The notes: generated by a model not told the origin, from the letters alone. A stretch of DNA of 64,000 bases from Streptomonospora nanhaiensis (GCF_026642255.1 NZ_CP113264.1:4526001-4590000); one strand, 5' to 3'; shown: positions 32,222-42,998, counted from the first letter of the stretch. Translations and numbers: made by a program.

Positions 32222-34810
32222 GTGCCCGTCCAACCCGAACGACCCGACGACGGTGCGGAAGGCGCCTCGGACAGGGATTCGCAGGCGGCTGCCCCGAACG
32301 TCGCCGGCGCGCGGCCCGAGCGTGCCGGGCCGGGCCTCCACGGCCCCCCGTCCGAGACCGGGCTGACCCTGGCGGAAGTCGCCGAGCGGGTCGCCACCGG
32401 CCGGACCAACGACGTCCCCGTGCGTGCCAGCCGCAGCGTCGGGCAGATCATCCGAGCCAACGTGTTCACGCGGATCAACGCGATGATCGCGGTGCTGTTC
32501 ACGATCATCGCCGTGATCGGTCCCGTCCAGGACGGGCTGTTCGCGATGGTGATCCTGATCAACACGCTGATCGGCATCGTCCAGGAGCTGCGCGCCAAGC
32601 GCACCCTGGACAAGCTCGCGATCGTCAACGCCGCCCACCCCCGGGTCGTGCGCGACGGCGCGACGGTGCGCGTGACCACCCAGGAGATCGTCCTGGACGA
32701 GGTCCTCGAGGTCGGCACGGGCGACCAGATCGCGGTCGACGGCGTCGTCACCTGGGCGGGAGGGCTGGAGGTCGACGAGTCCCTGCTGACCGGCGAGGCC
32801 GATCCCGTGCTCAAGCGGCCCGGCGACACCGTGATGTCGGGCAGCTTCGTGGTGGCGGGCGCCGGGCGCTTCCGCGCCACCAAGGTGGGGCGGCACGCGT
32901 ACGCGGCACGCCTGGCCGAGGAGGCGAGCCGGTTCTCGCTGGTGCACTCGGAGCTGCGGTCGGGCATCAACCGCATCCTGACCTGGATCACCTACGCGCT
33001 GTTCCCGATCGGTGCCCTGCTGATCTACAGCCAGCTGTTCATGGGCGGCCACGTCACGCTGGAGGAGCCCACGGCGGGCGGCCAGATCTCCGGCCCGCTG
33101 GCGGACGCGCTGCGCGGCATGGTGGCGGCGCTGGTGTCGATGATCCCCGAGGGGCTGATCCTGCTCACCAGCATCGCCTTCGCGGTCGGTGTGATCCGGC
33201 TGGGGAAGTACAAGTGCCTGGTGCAGGAGCTGCCCGCGATCGAGGGCCTGGCCCGCGTGGACGTGGTGTGCACCGACAAGACGGGGACGCTGACCGAGGC
33301 CGGCATGAAGCTGGCCCAGATCCGCGACCTGGGAGGGCGCGCGGTAGGCGACGACCCCTCGCCGACCCAGGTGCTGGCCGCCCTGGCGGCCTGCGACCCC
33401 GACCACAACGCGAGCATGGCCGCCATCGCGCAGGGGTTCGGGTCGAGCGGGGTGTCCGCCCCCGACTGGACCGTCATCGCGCTGGCGCCGTTCTCGTCGG
33501 CCCGCAAGTGGAGCGGGGCCGGCTTCCTCACCCCGGGCGGCGAGGAGCACTGGGTCCTGGGCGCCGCCGACGTGCTGTCCTCCCCCGACTCCCCCGCCGC
33601 GGCCGAGGCGGCACGGCTCGGCTCGCAGGGGCTCCGGGTGCTGCTGCTGGCCCGCGCCTCCGCCCGGGTGGACTCCGACGACGCCCCCGGCGAGGTGGCC
33701 CCGGTCGCGCTGGTGGTCCTGGACCAGAAGGTGCGCGAGGACGCCGGGGCCACCCTCGACTACTTCGCCGGCCAGGGCGTCGACGTCAAGATCGTCTCCG
33801 GCGACCACGCGGCCTCGGTCGGCGCGGTGGGCCGCGAGCTGGGCCTGCCCGGCGCGGAGGACCCGGTGGACGCCCGCTCCCTGTCCGCCGACGCGGACGA
33901 GCTGGCCCGCGAGGTCGAGAGGCGCTCGGCGTTCGGCCGGGTGACCCCCGAGCGCAAGCGCGACATGGTGCGCGGGCTGAAGGACCGCGGGCACACGGTG
34001 GCGATGACCGGCGACGGCGTCAACGACGTGCTGGCCCTGAAGGAGGCCGACATCGGGGTGGCGATGGGCTCCGGCAGCCCGGCGTCGCGCTCGGTGGCGC
34101 AGCTGGTCCTGCTGGACAACCGCTTCGCGGTGCTGCCGCGCGTGGTGGCCGAGGGCCGCCGGGTCATCGGCAACATCGAGCGTGTGGCCAGCCTGTTCCT
34201 GACCAAGACCGTGTACACGATGACGCTGGCGATCATCGTCGGGCTGCTGGCGGTCGCGTACCCGTTCTTCCCCCGGCACGCGACGCTGATCAACGCGGTG
34301 ACCTTCGGCATCCCGTCGTTCTTCCTGGCCCTGGCGCCCAACACCGACATCGCCAAGCCGGGGTTCGTGATGCGCACGCTGCGGCTCGCCATCCCCTCGG
34401 GGATGGTGGCCGGTTTCGCGGCGGTGACGACCTACCTGCTGGTGCTGGGCGGGCGGACCGTCCCGGACCCGGCGGACCGCACGGCGGTGGTGATCACGCT
34501 GTGCGCGACCACCCTGTGGGTCCTGCTGCTGGTGGCCAAGCCGTACGTGTGGTGGAAGGTCCTGATGGTGGGCTCCATGGTCGGCCTGCTGACACTGGCC
34601 ATGGTGACGCCGCTGGGCCAGTGGTTCTTCGACCTGGACGTGAGCGACCCGGCCAAGGTCCTCACCGGTCTGGCCGTGGCCGGGGTGGCGATCGTGGCGA
34701 TCACGGTGATCCGGGTGGTGGACGACCGGTGGATAGCCCGCTCCGAGGCCCGCGCCGCCGAGGAGGCGGCCCGTGAGGAGGACGGGCACCGGGAGGCCTC
34801 CATGGTCTAG
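32222..34810 (+). CDS. P-type cation-transporting ATPase, 862 aa
   Basis: An N-terminal disordered segment (about 45 residues) precedes the core. Membrane and catalytic motifs in order are VFTRINAMIAVLFTIIAVIG, LTGEADPV (actuator, 190-197), SMIPEGLILLTSIAF (transport helix 4), CTDKTGTLTEAG with phosphorylated D352, and AMTGDGVNDVLALKEADIGV. PEGL rather than CPC excludes a heavy-metal P1B pump; the type is P2-like or an uncharacterised actinobacterial class. The ion (Ca, Mg or other) is not evident. GTG at 32222 has AGGAG upstream. A strong terminator follows. Confidence 0.88.
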   Translation: MPVQPERPDDGAEGASDRDSQAAAPNVAGARPERAGPGLHGPPSETGLTLAEVAERVATGRTNDVPVRASRSVGQIIRANVFTRINAMIAVLFTIIAVIGPVQDGLFAMVILINTLIGIVQELRAKRTLDKLAIVNAAHPRVVRDGATVRVTTQEIVLDEVLEVGTGDQIAVDGVVTWAGGLEVDESLLTGEADPVLKRPGDTVMSGSFVVAGAGRFRATKVGRHAYAARLAEEASRFSLVHSELRSGINRILTWITYALFPIGALLIYSQLFMGGHVTLEEPTAGGQISGPLADALRGMVAALVSMIPEGLILLTSIAFAVGVIRLGKYKCLVQELPAIEGLARVDVVCTDKTGTLTEAGMKLAQIRDLGGRAVGDDPSPTQVLAALAACDPDHNASMAAIAQGFGSSGVSAPDWTVIALAPFSSARKWSGAGFLTPGGEEHWVLGAADVLSSPDSPAAAEAARLGSQGLRVLLLARASARVDSDDAPGEVAPVALVVLDQKVREDAGATLDYFAGQGVDVKIVSGDHAASVGAVGRELGLPGAEDPVDARSLSADADELAREVERRSAFGRVTPERKRDMVRGLKDRGHTVAMTGDGVNDVLALKEADIGVAMGSGSPASRSVAQLVLLDNRFAVLPRVVAEGRRVIGNIERVASLFLTKTVYTMTLAIIVGLLAVAYPFFPRHATLINAVTFGIPSFFLALAPNTDIAKPGFVMRTLRLAIPSGMVAGFAAVTTYLLVLGGRTVPDPADRTAVVITLCATTLWVLLLVAKPYVWWKVLMVGSMVGLLTLAMVTPLGQWFFDLDVSDPAKVLTGLAVAGVAIVAITVIRVVDDRWIARSEARAAEEAAREEDGHREASMV

Positions 34811-34828
34811 GGGACCGCACCGGCCCCC

Positions 34829-34863
34829 GACGGCCGCGCCGGACGTGCTCCGGCGCGGCCGTC
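34829..34863 (+). terminator. terminator of the P-type ATPase gene
   Basis: GACGGCCGCGCCGGA (34829-34843) and its exact reverse complement (34849-34863) form a perfect 15-bp stem with loop CGTGC, 18 bases after the stop. Confidence 0.88.
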
Positions 34864-35104
34864 CGCGTGTGCGGACCCGGTCGGGCCGGCCCCTGCCCGA
34901 CCCTCAGCGGTGGGGTTCGGCCCGCTCCGCGGCGATGGCGCCGTGGGCGGTGCGGGCGCGGTCCGGGAAGGAGGGTTCGGCCGCGGACGCTGACCCCGGC
35001 CTGGCCCCGGGACGCCTCCCGCAGGGGGTTCGCCGTCCGGGCCGCCCCGGCGGTACCGTGGCGCGGACCGCGGCCGGGGGCCGCGGCGCGAGGAGAGGGA
35101 GGGC

Positions 35105-35584
35105 ATGGTGGACGACACCGACCTGCGGCACCTGAGGCGTGCGGTCGAACTGGCCGCGGAGGCGCTGGCCGCGGGGGACGAGCCGTTCGGATCACTGCTG
35201 GTCGCGGCAGACGGGACCGTGCTGTTCGAGGACCACAACCACGTCGCGGGCGGCGACGGCACCCAGCACCCGGAGTTCGCGATCGCCCGGTGGTCGACGA
35301 CCCGCATGACCCCGGCCGAGCGCGCGGCGGCGACCGTGTACACCTCCGGGGAGCACTGCGCCATGTGCTCGGCGGCGCACGGCTGGGCGGGCCTCGGCCG
35401 GATCGTGTACGCGAGTTCCTCGGCGCAGCTGGTCTCCTGGCTGGAGGAGTGGGGGGTGCCCGCGGGACCCGTGCGCGCGCTGCCCGTCAACGACGTCGTG
35501 CCCGGGGTCGAGGTGGAGGGCCCCGTGGAGGCGCTCGCCGAGGAGGTGCGCGCGCTCCAGGCGCACTTCCACGACCGGGACTGA
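35105..35584 (+). CDS. nucleoside deaminase-family protein, 159 aa
   Basis: The zinc-binding cytidine/guanine deaminase fold is shown by EPFGSLLVAADGTVLFEDHN, HPE (H55, catalytic E57) and TSGEHCAMCSAAHGWAGLGR with C85 and C88. The usual PCxxC reads HCAMC, so the first position deviates from the classical motif. The length fits tadA/guanine deaminase-type proteins, but the C-terminal part is not that of tRNA adenosine deaminase. ATG at 35105. Substrate unknown; it is a single gene with its own terminator. Confidence 0.82.
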   Translation: MVDDTDLRHLRRAVELAAEALAAGDEPFGSLLVAADGTVLFEDHNHVAGGDGTQHPEFAIARWSTTRMTPAERAAATVYTSGEHCAMCSAAHGWAGLGRIVYASSSAQLVSWLEEWGVPAGPVRALPVNDVVPGVEVEGPVEALAEEVRALQAHFHDRD

Positions 35585-35602
35585 CGACCGGGGGCCGGAC
35601 GT

Positions 35603-35642
35603 GACGAGGCCCGCCGTGGGGCGATCCGCGGCGGGCCTCGTC
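35603..35642. terminator. terminator between deaminase and fxsA
   Basis: GACGAGGCCCGCCG (35603-35616) and CGGCGGGCCTCGTC (35629-35642) form a perfect 14-bp stem with a 12-base loop, between convergent genes. Confidence 0.85.
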
Positions 35643-35679
35643 GCTCCCGGGAGCGCGCCTGCCCCGGGAGGTGGATGGA

Positions 35680-36264
35680 TCATCTGGGGGTGTCGTCGTC
35701 CCCGTCGGTGGGCTCGAACCGGCCCTGGATGACGCGTCCGCGGTCGGACGCGGGGGCGTCCCCCGCCGCGTCGGCGCCGGGGCGGCGGCCGAAGGGGGCG
35801 GCTCCGGGGCCTCCCCCGAAGGGGTCGCCCGCGCGTCCGCCCTGTCCGGGGACGCCGACGCCCTGCACGACGAACTCCTGGTTCACGCGGTCCTGCATCT
35901 TCCTCATCCGCCGCTGCGCCCATCCGGCGAACGCCCAGCGCAGCGCCGGCCGGGTGAACGGCAGGGCGAGCAGGAGTCCGAGCGCGGCGGTGATGAAGCC
36001 GGGGATGACGAGCAGGACGCCCCCCGCCATCAGCATGAGCGGGTCGAGCAGGCCGCCGCGCGGCGGCTCACCGGAGCGCATGGCCCTGTCGGCGTCCTGG
36101 AAGGCCTTGGTCCCGGCCCGACGCAGCACGGCCACGCCCAGGACCATCAGCGAGACCAGTGCCGCCAGTGTCCAGGGGACACCGATCCAGCCGCCCACCA
36201 CGATCATCAGCCACACTTCGAGGAAGGGCAGCGCCATGAGCGCCAGCACTGTCAGCAGCGGCAT
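35680..36264 (-). CDS. fxsA: FxsA-family membrane protein, 194 aa
   Basis: FxsA in E. coli lessens phage T7 exclusion by the F plasmid; the family is a small membrane protein of unknown cell role. Motifs seen are LPFLEVWLMIVVGGWIGVPW, VLRRAGTKAFQDADRAMRSG and GGVLLVIPGFITAALGLLLA, about four helices in residues 1-115. The tail of about 70 residues is Gly/Pro-rich (GGGPGAAPFGRRPG) and longer than in enterobacteria. It follows lnt in the same direction, 154 bases downstream. Confidence 0.88.
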   Translation of the reverse strand: MPLLTVLALMALPFLEVWLMIVVGGWIGVPWTLAALVSLMVLGVAVLRRAGTKAFQDADRAMRSGEPPRGGLLDPLMLMAGGVLLVIPGFITAALGLLLALPFTRPALRWAFAGWAQRRMRKMQDRVNQEFVVQGVGVPGQGGRAGDPFGGGPGAAPFGRRPGADAAGDAPASDRGRVIQGRFEPTDGDDDTPR

Positions 36265-36418
36265 GCGGAACCATCCTCAGGGTCGTCGGCCAACGGGTCC
36301 TCCCTTACAGGGGTGAACGCGCCCGGGGCCCTGATGGTTCCCCGACCGGGCCCGCTCATCCGCGGGCGAACGCGCCGGACGCCCCGGCGGGGCGCCCGGC
36401 GCGGGTTCCGTGGCGTCC

Positions 36419-38149
36419 TCAGGCCCGGCGGCGGCCGATCACGAGTGCGGCGGCGACCGCGGCCAGGCCGAGGGCGCTCAGGGCCGCCTCGGGGGCGGCG
36501 CCGAGCCGGGTGGCCACCGTGGTGCCGTCCATGGCGTCGAGCTCGGCCACGTGGATGTCGGGCTCGCCCTCGGGGGACCGGTAGACGACGCTGCCGTCGG
36601 GGTCCACCACGGCGCTGACGCCGCTGGTGGAGACGACCACCGCCGGGCGGCCGTGCTCGACCGCGCGCAGCTGGGTGATGGCGAGCTGCTGGTCGGACTG
36701 GCCGGTGAAGTTGTAGTTGGCGTTGTTGGTGGGGATGACGATGACCTGCCCGCCCGCGGCCACGGACTCGCGCACCGGCGGGTCGAAGGCGACGTCGAAG
36801 CAGATGCCGACGGCCAGCGTGGTGCCGGCCACGTCCAGGGCCCCGGGTTCGGTGCCCGGGACGGCGTCGGAACTGACCTGCTGCAGGCGGTCGACGAACC
36901 GCGTGAAGAAGTCGCGGTAGGGGACGTACTCGCCGAACGGCACCAGGTAGCGCTTGTCGTACAGCTCGCCCGGCCCGGTCTCCGGGTCCCAGACGACACT
37001 GCTGACGTAGCGGGTGCCGTCGTCGTTGAAGCGGCTCATGCCCCACAGCAGGGGGACGCCCGCGTCGGCCGCGGCGGCGTCGATGACCTCGCGGGCGACC
37101 GGGTCGCGGAAGGGGTCGATGTCGGTGGCGTTCTCGGGCAGCAGCACCATGTCCGGGCTCGGGTACTCCCCCTCGCGAACGGCGGCGGCGAGCTCGTGGA
37201 CGCCGTCGGCGTGGTTGTTGAGCACCTGCATGCGCTCGCCGAGGATGGACATCTGGCCGACGTTGGGCACGTTGCCCTGGACCATGCCGACGGTGACGGT
37301 GTCGTCGACGGCGGGGCGGCCGATCGCGGGGGCCAGGGAGCCCCCGGCGACGATGACGGCGCAGGCGGCCAGTCCCGCGGCCGCGCCGATCCACCCGGTG
37401 CGGGCCGGTGGGGCGTCCGGCGCCGTTCCCCGCGCGACGGGGAGGGCGTGGGCCGCGCGCAGCACGCTCCACAGCAGCAGCCCGCCGGTGAGGGCGACGG
37501 CGAAGGAGACGAGCGCGGAGGAGCCCAGTGCGGCGTAGCCGACGAAGGGCGTGTCGGGCTGGGCGAAGGCGAGCTTGCCCCAGGGGAAGCCGCCCAGGGG
37601 CCAGCGGGCGCGCACGGCCTCCTGGGCCACCCACAGCGCCGCGGTCCAGAGCGGCCAGCCGGGCAGGCGCATGACGAGCGCCACACCCATGGCCATGGGG
37701 AGGAAGTAGACGGTCTCGGCGCCGGCGATGGCCAGCCACACGTCCACGCCGAAGATGTCCTGCCAGTGCACCAGCGGCACCATGAGGGTGCCTCCGGCGA
37801 GGGCGCCGATCCAGGCGGCGCGGCGCATGCGGGTCCCGGCGACGGCGAAGGCGAGCAGGGCCGCGCTGAGGGGGCCCAGCCACCACAGGCCGAAGGGCGG
37901 CAGGGCGAGCAGCTGTGCGAGGCCGGAGCCGACCGCGGCGAGTACGCGCCACAGCAGGTCGAGGCGTCCCCAGCGGTGTCCCGCCATCAGAGCGGAGGCG
38001 AGGGAGCGTCCCGGGTTCGCCGTCCGCTCCCGCCCCTCCGGTCCCGGCGAGGGTCTGTCGGAGCCGGGGGCGTCGCCCTGCTCGATGTGCTCGGCAACCA
38101 CGTGGGGTGCTCGCTTTCCGCTGGCGGGTGAAGTGCTGGCGGTCAGCAT
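36419..38149 (-). CDS. lnt: apolipoprotein N-acyltransferase, 576 aa
   Basis: Lnt adds the third acyl chain to the N-terminal Cys of lipoproteins in the membrane. Six to eight helices in residues 65-275 include the LGGFPWGKLAFAQ segment, then a nitrilase-like domain with catalytic E339 (LLPENATD), K399 (YDKRYLVPFGEY) and C450 (VGICFDVAF). The last helix and RRRA tail are typical. The start at 38149 adds a hydrophilic stretch of about 55 residues before the first helix; ATG further in (MAGHRWGRLDL) is an alternative. No Ppm1-type glycosyltransferase fusion is present, unlike some mycobacteria. Confidence 0.92.
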   Translation of the reverse strand: MLTASTSPASGKRAPHVVAEHIEQGDAPGSDRPSPGPEGRERTANPGRSLASALMAGHRWGRLDLLWRVLAAVGSGLAQLLALPPFGLWWLGPLSAALLAFAVAGTRMRRAAWIGALAGGTLMVPLVHWQDIFGVDVWLAIAGAETVYFLPMAMGVALVMRLPGWPLWTAALWVAQEAVRARWPLGGFPWGKLAFAQPDTPFVGYAALGSSALVSFAVALTGGLLLWSVLRAAHALPVARGTAPDAPPARTGWIGAAAGLAACAVIVAGGSLAPAIGRPAVDDTVTVGMVQGNVPNVGQMSILGERMQVLNNHADGVHELAAAVREGEYPSPDMVLLPENATDIDPFRDPVAREVIDAAAADAGVPLLWGMSRFNDDGTRYVSSVVWDPETGPGELYDKRYLVPFGEYVPYRDFFTRFVDRLQQVSSDAVPGTEPGALDVAGTTLAVGICFDVAFDPPVRESVAAGGQVIVIPTNNANYNFTGQSDQQLAITQLRAVEHGRPAVVVSTSGVSAVVDPDGSVVYRSPEGEPDIHVAELDAMDGTTVATRLGAAPEAALSALGLAAVAAALVIGRRRA

Positions 38150-38162
38150 ATTGGGGGGACGC

Positions 38163-38253
38163 GGAAAAGGCCCGAGCCACCCTTCGGACCGGCTCCGTCC
38201 CGTCGGCGGCGAGCTCGGAAGACCGTTGTCTACTGGATGTCCGGGCCTTTTCC
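38163..38253. repeat. 12-bp inverted repeat enclosing 67 bases
   Basis: GGAAAAGGCCCG (38163-38174) and CGGGCCTTTTCC (38242-38253) are exact reverse complements. A transcript would form a 91-base closed structure with an internal arm. It may be an attenuator, small RNA or a chance repeat. Confidence 0.4.
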
Positions 38254-38578
38254 GGGTCCAACCCCCCGCCCGGTCGTGGTACTCCGCCCCTCACCCGATC
38301 CCAACTGCACCTGGCGCGTGATGCAGCGTCCGATCGGACGAGCGGGGGCCGCACAACCGGTCCGTCCAGTGCTGGACTGGTCGTTAGGTTACCCAGACTC
38401 CCCAACCGGATGCCTCAACCCGGCTGCCGTGTCGTGACCGCCGCTTCGAGCGCCTGGAGGGGAGATAGCGATGAACCGTCGGACAGGCTAACGCACCTGG
38501 GGCCGCCACGCCAGCTGGACCGGTGCCGTTTGTGTCTGACCGCAATCGGATCGACATCAGGCCAAGCCTGGACTTTTC

Positions 38579-38603
38579 GATCACGATCGTGTCTGATGTG
38601 ATC
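38579..38603. promoter_or_regulatory. GATCAC-N13-GTGATC inverted repeat upstream of msiK
   Basis: The two exact 6-base arms flank 13 bases, about 115 bases before the msiK ATG. The spacing resembles an operator for a dimeric regulator. Confidence 0.35.
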
Positions 38604-38715
38604 AGTAAATCGGCCCGTTTCGATCAACTTCGGAAACACCGGGTCGGGTGACGCGGACCTTCGGCCACGAGATCCCCGTCACCCCCACCTCGAGCCCAGC
38701 GCGGGAGCTGAAACC

Positions 38716-39936
<1,221 letters not shown>

Positions 39937-40040
39937 GCGGTCCCTCCGGCTCCGTGAGCCGTGGGTTCGGAGGGGGCGGGACCGGGGCCCCGAAGCCGCG
40001 GTCCCGCCCCTCCGGCCGGTCCGCCGCCCTCCGGGGCCCG

Positions 40041-40075
40041 GGGGCGGTTCCCCGCGCGACGCGGGGAGCCGCCCC
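40041..40075. terminator. terminator of msiK and tspO
   Basis: GGGGCGGTTCCCCGC (40041-40055) and GCGGGGAGCCGCCCC (40061-40075) form a 15-bp stem with one G-T pair, located between convergent genes. Confidence 0.75.
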
Positions 40076-40112
40076 GCCCCTGGTCACCGGGGCGGCGGGT
40101 GGCGGGCGGGGC

Positions 40113-40613
40113 TCAGTTCGCCACCGCGATCGCGAGGTTGAGGGCGGCGGCGAAGAGCACCCACAGCAGGTACGGCACGAGCAGCAGCGCCGCGGCGGTG
40201 CTGTGCCGGCGGCCCAGGGCGATCGCGGCGGCCACCGCCACGGCCAGGGCGGTGATGTCGGCGAGCGCCGCGGCGTACAGGCCCGCGCCGAAGAACAGCG
40301 GGGTCCACGCCGCGTTGAGCACGAGCTGGAGGGCGTAGACGGCGAAGAAGGCCGGAGCCCCCGCCGTCCCGGAGGCCCTCCACACCAGCCATCCGGCCAG
40401 CGCGATCACCACGTACAGCGCGGTCCAGACGGGGCCGAACAGCCAGGCGGGCGGCGCCCAGGCCGGCAGCTCCAGTCCCGCGTAGACCGCGCCCGACCCG
40501 CTCGCCGCCACCCCGCCCACGGCCGCCACCGCTGCGACGGCCGCGGCGAACCCCGCCGCCGCCAGGACGGACCGACCGAGCGGCGCCCCGCGCCGCTCCA
40601 CCGTCTCCCCCAT
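40113..40613 (-). CDS. tspO: TspO/MBR-family tryptophan-rich sensory protein, 166 aa
   Basis: Five membrane helices with the family landmarks LPAWAPPAWLFGPVWTALYVV, YALQLVLNAAWTPLFFGAGL, and LLVPYLLWVLFAAALNLAI. TspO proteins bind tetrapyrroles and cholesterol-like ligands. ATG at 40613 has GGAGGAG upstream. It is divergent from the peptidase/peptide/JmjC cluster, with a gap of 185 bases containing an AT-richer promoter patch. Role in this organism unknown. Confidence 0.9.
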   Translation of the reverse strand: MGETVERRGAPLGRSVLAAAGFAAAVAAVAAVGGVAASGSGAVYAGLELPAWAPPAWLFGPVWTALYVVIALAGWLVWRASGTAGAPAFFAVYALQLVLNAAWTPLFFGAGLYAAALADITALAVAVAAAIALGRRHSTAAALLLVPYLLWVLFAAALNLAIAVAN

Positions 40614-40798
40614 GCTCTCCTCCCGGTCCCGGGCGGTGTGCCCGTCGAGTCCGCGGGACGTGGCGTCCCGCGTCCGGGGTCCTACCCGTTCGGAGCCGCT
40701 CCGCCCACAAGGGACGCGAGCCCTCACACTTCCCCAAAAGGTGCATAAACCTGACCAGTCGGACATACTCATGTTCCTGTGGGTGAGGTAGCTGTTGC

Positions 40799-42931
40799 TT
40801 GACCGCCGACTCGGCCCACCTGAACCATGTGATGGTGCCCAACCGAGCCCCCGGAGCAGCCCTCGCCCCCGGCCCCGTCGTCGACACCCTGCACGGCCGC
40901 CGGGTGGCCGACCCCCACCGCTGGCTCGAGACCCCCGACTCCCCCGAGACCGCCCGCTGGCTCGACGAGCGCCGCCGCGAGTACGAGCGCGAGGCCGCCG
41001 CCTGGCCCCTGCGCGAGCACCTGGCCGAGCGGATCCGCTCCCTCGTGGCCACCGACCTGTGGAGCGTCCCAGCGCACCGGCCCGGCCGGGCCTTCGCCAC
41101 CGTGCGCCCCGCCGGGAGCGAACACCCCCGCCTCGTCGTGCTGGAGGGGCCGGCGCCCCCGCGCACCGTCTACGACCCCGCGGCCGAGGACCCCACCGGA
41201 CGCACCACCCTGGACGCCTGGGAACCCGGCCCCGGCGGCGACATGGTCGCCGTGCAGACCTCCCTCGGCGGCGTCGAGCGCGGGATCCTGCGGGTGCTCT
41301 CCACCGCCACCGGCGACCCGTGCGGACCGCAGGTGCCGGGGGTGCGCTACTCCCACGTCGCATGGGCCCCCGAGGGCGACCCCTCGTTCTTCTACGTGCG
41401 CCGCGACGGCGAGCGGGGGGTGCGCGGCGTCTGGCTGCGCCGCGTCCGCGACGGCGCGGAGACGCTCGTCCACGCCTGCACCGCCCCCGGCACCGTGCCC
41501 GGGGTCCGCGTCCTGGGCGGACGGTGGCTGCTGGTCACCGAGAGCCACGGCACCGGGCACCGCACCGACCTGTGGCTCGCCGACCTGTCCGGCGGCCGGA
41601 CCGCACGGCCCGCGCCGAGACCCGTCCAGGTGGGCGAGGAGGGCGAGACCGAGGCCCGACTGGGCCCGGACGGCCTCCTGTACCTGCGCACCACCCTGGG
41701 AGCGCCCTGGAGGCGCATCTGCGCGGTCTCCCCGGAAGAACCCGGGGTGGAGCACTGGACCGAGGTGGTGGCGCAGGAGAGCGGCGCCACCCTGGACGCG
41801 TTCGCGGTCCTGGCCCGCTCCCCCGGCGAAGGGGCCGGCGCCCCGGCGCTGTTCGTGTCGCGCACCCGCCTGGGGATCAGCGAGGCCTCCGTCCACGACG
41901 CCCGCACCGGCGCGCTCCTGCACCCCGTGGACCTGCCGGGCGAGGGCATGGTCTCCACCCCCGAGACCGCCCCCGACGGATCGGTGTACCTGGCGTACGC
42001 GGACGTGGCCGCCCAGCAGAGGATCCTGCGCCTGCCGCCCGGGGAGCGGCGGCCCGGCCCCTGGCCCCCGGGCGCCCCGGACGCCCCGCCCTCCCCCGCC
42101 GTGGAGCGCACCGTGCTGTGGTGCGGCTCCGAGGACGGCACGAGGGTCCCCGTCACGGTGTTCGGCGCGGCGGGCGCCGGTGCGCCCGATCCCTCCGGTC
42201 CCGCCCCGACCATCCTGCACGCCTACGGGGGCTTCGGCCGCCCGCGCCAGTTCGGGTTCAGCGCCACGGTGCTGGCCTGGCTGCTCGCCGGGGGGCGGTA
42301 CGCCGTCGCCCACGTGCGCGGGGGCGGCGACGCCGGCCGCGCGTGGCACCTGGCCGGATCCGGCCGCGCCAAACCCCGCGCCGTCGAGGACCTGGTGGCC
42401 TCCGCCGACGCCCTGGTCGCGGCGGGGCTGTGCACGCGGGACCGGCTGTGCCTGTCCGGCGGATCGGCGGGCGGTCTGCTCGTCCTGGCCGCGGCGACCG
42501 CCCGTCCCGACCTGTGCGGGGCCGTGATCGCCTCGGCTCCGCTCGCGGACATGGCCCGGTTCGAGCGGATGGGCCTGGGCCGGATGTGGACGCGGGAGTT
42601 CGGCACCGTTGCCGACCCGGACGACTTCGCCGCCCTGATGTCCTACTCCCCCTACCACCGGGCCCTGGAGGCCGCCGCGCGCACGCCGCGGCCGGACTTC
42701 CCGGACGTCCTGCTCACCGGCTTCCACGGCGACACCCGCACCGACGCCGCCCACCCGCGCAAGATGTGCGCGGCGCTCCTGGCGGCCGCGCGGGACGGGG
42801 CGCGCCCACCGGTCCTGCTCCGGTACGAACGCGACGTCGGGCACGGCCCGCGCGCGGTCGGCCGGGCGGTGGGACTGGCCGCCGACGCGCACGCGTTCGC
42901 GGCCCACCGAACGGGGCTGTCCCCGCGCTGA
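40799..42931 (+). CDS. prolyl oligopeptidase (S9A) family serine peptidase, 710 aa
   Basis: The N-terminal part (VDTLHGRRVADPHRWLETPD and the beta-propeller to about residue 430) is followed by an alpha/beta-hydrolase peptidase domain. Catalytic residues are S556 in CLSGGSAGG, D645 in GFHGDTRTDAAHPR and H682 in DVGHGPRAV. S9A enzymes cut short peptides after proline or related residues and, in some RiPP clusters, remove leader peptides. TTG at 40799 is the start best supported by GAGGT upstream. It is 67 bases before a 35-residue acidic peptide gene and a JmjC oxygenase gene. Family call is firm; role in peptide maturation is inferred from context. Confidence 0.93.
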   Translation: MTADSAHLNHVMVPNRAPGAALAPGPVVDTLHGRRVADPHRWLETPDSPETARWLDERRREYEREAAAWPLREHLAERIRSLVATDLWSVPAHRPGRAFATVRPAGSEHPRLVVLEGPAPPRTVYDPAAEDPTGRTTLDAWEPGPGGDMVAVQTSLGGVERGILRVLSTATGDPCGPQVPGVRYSHVAWAPEGDPSFFYVRRDGERGVRGVWLRRVRDGAETLVHACTAPGTVPGVRVLGGRWLLVTESHGTGHRTDLWLADLSGGRTARPAPRPVQVGEEGETEARLGPDGLLYLRTTLGAPWRRICAVSPEEPGVEHWTEVVAQESGATLDAFAVLARSPGEGAGAPALFVSRTRLGISEASVHDARTGALLHPVDLPGEGMVSTPETAPDGSVYLAYADVAAQQRILRLPPGERRPGPWPPGAPDAPPSPAVERTVLWCGSEDGTRVPVTVFGAAGAGAPDPSGPAPTILHAYGGFGRPRQFGFSATVLAWLLAGGRYAVAHVRGGGDAGRAWHLAGSGRAKPRAVEDLVASADALVAAGLCTRDRLCLSGGSAGGLLVLAAATARPDLCGAVIASAPLADMARFERMGLGRMWTREFGTVADPDDFAALMSYSPYHRALEAAARTPRPDFPDVLLTGFHGDTRTDAAHPRKMCAALLAAARDGARPPVLLRYERDVGHGPRAVGRAVGLAADAHAFAAHRTGLSPR

Positions 42932-42998
42932 CGCGCGCGGGCGGCCCTGGACAGAGGAAACAGCACGAGAAGCACACAGAAAGCGAGGTGCGGTGCGT

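Larger units (their letters stand above)
38150..38715. other. 566-base non-coding region before msiK
   Basis: No gene is supported. The region holds a long-range inverted repeat (38163-38253) and a GATCAC/GTGATC repeat (38579-38603) near an AT-richer patch. It is unusually long for this genome and must contain the msiK promoter and the lnt promoter. Confidence 0.5.

Noticed and set aside
36252..38405. 717-codon frame overlapping lnt on the same strand
   Set aside because: Out of frame with the clear Lnt motifs and dominated by Arg/Gly/Pro; a shadow.
40113..41363. Long minus-strand extension of tspO into the peptidase gene
   Set aside because: TspO family starts at the ATG at 40613 with a good GGAGGAG; the extension is antisense to the peptidase.
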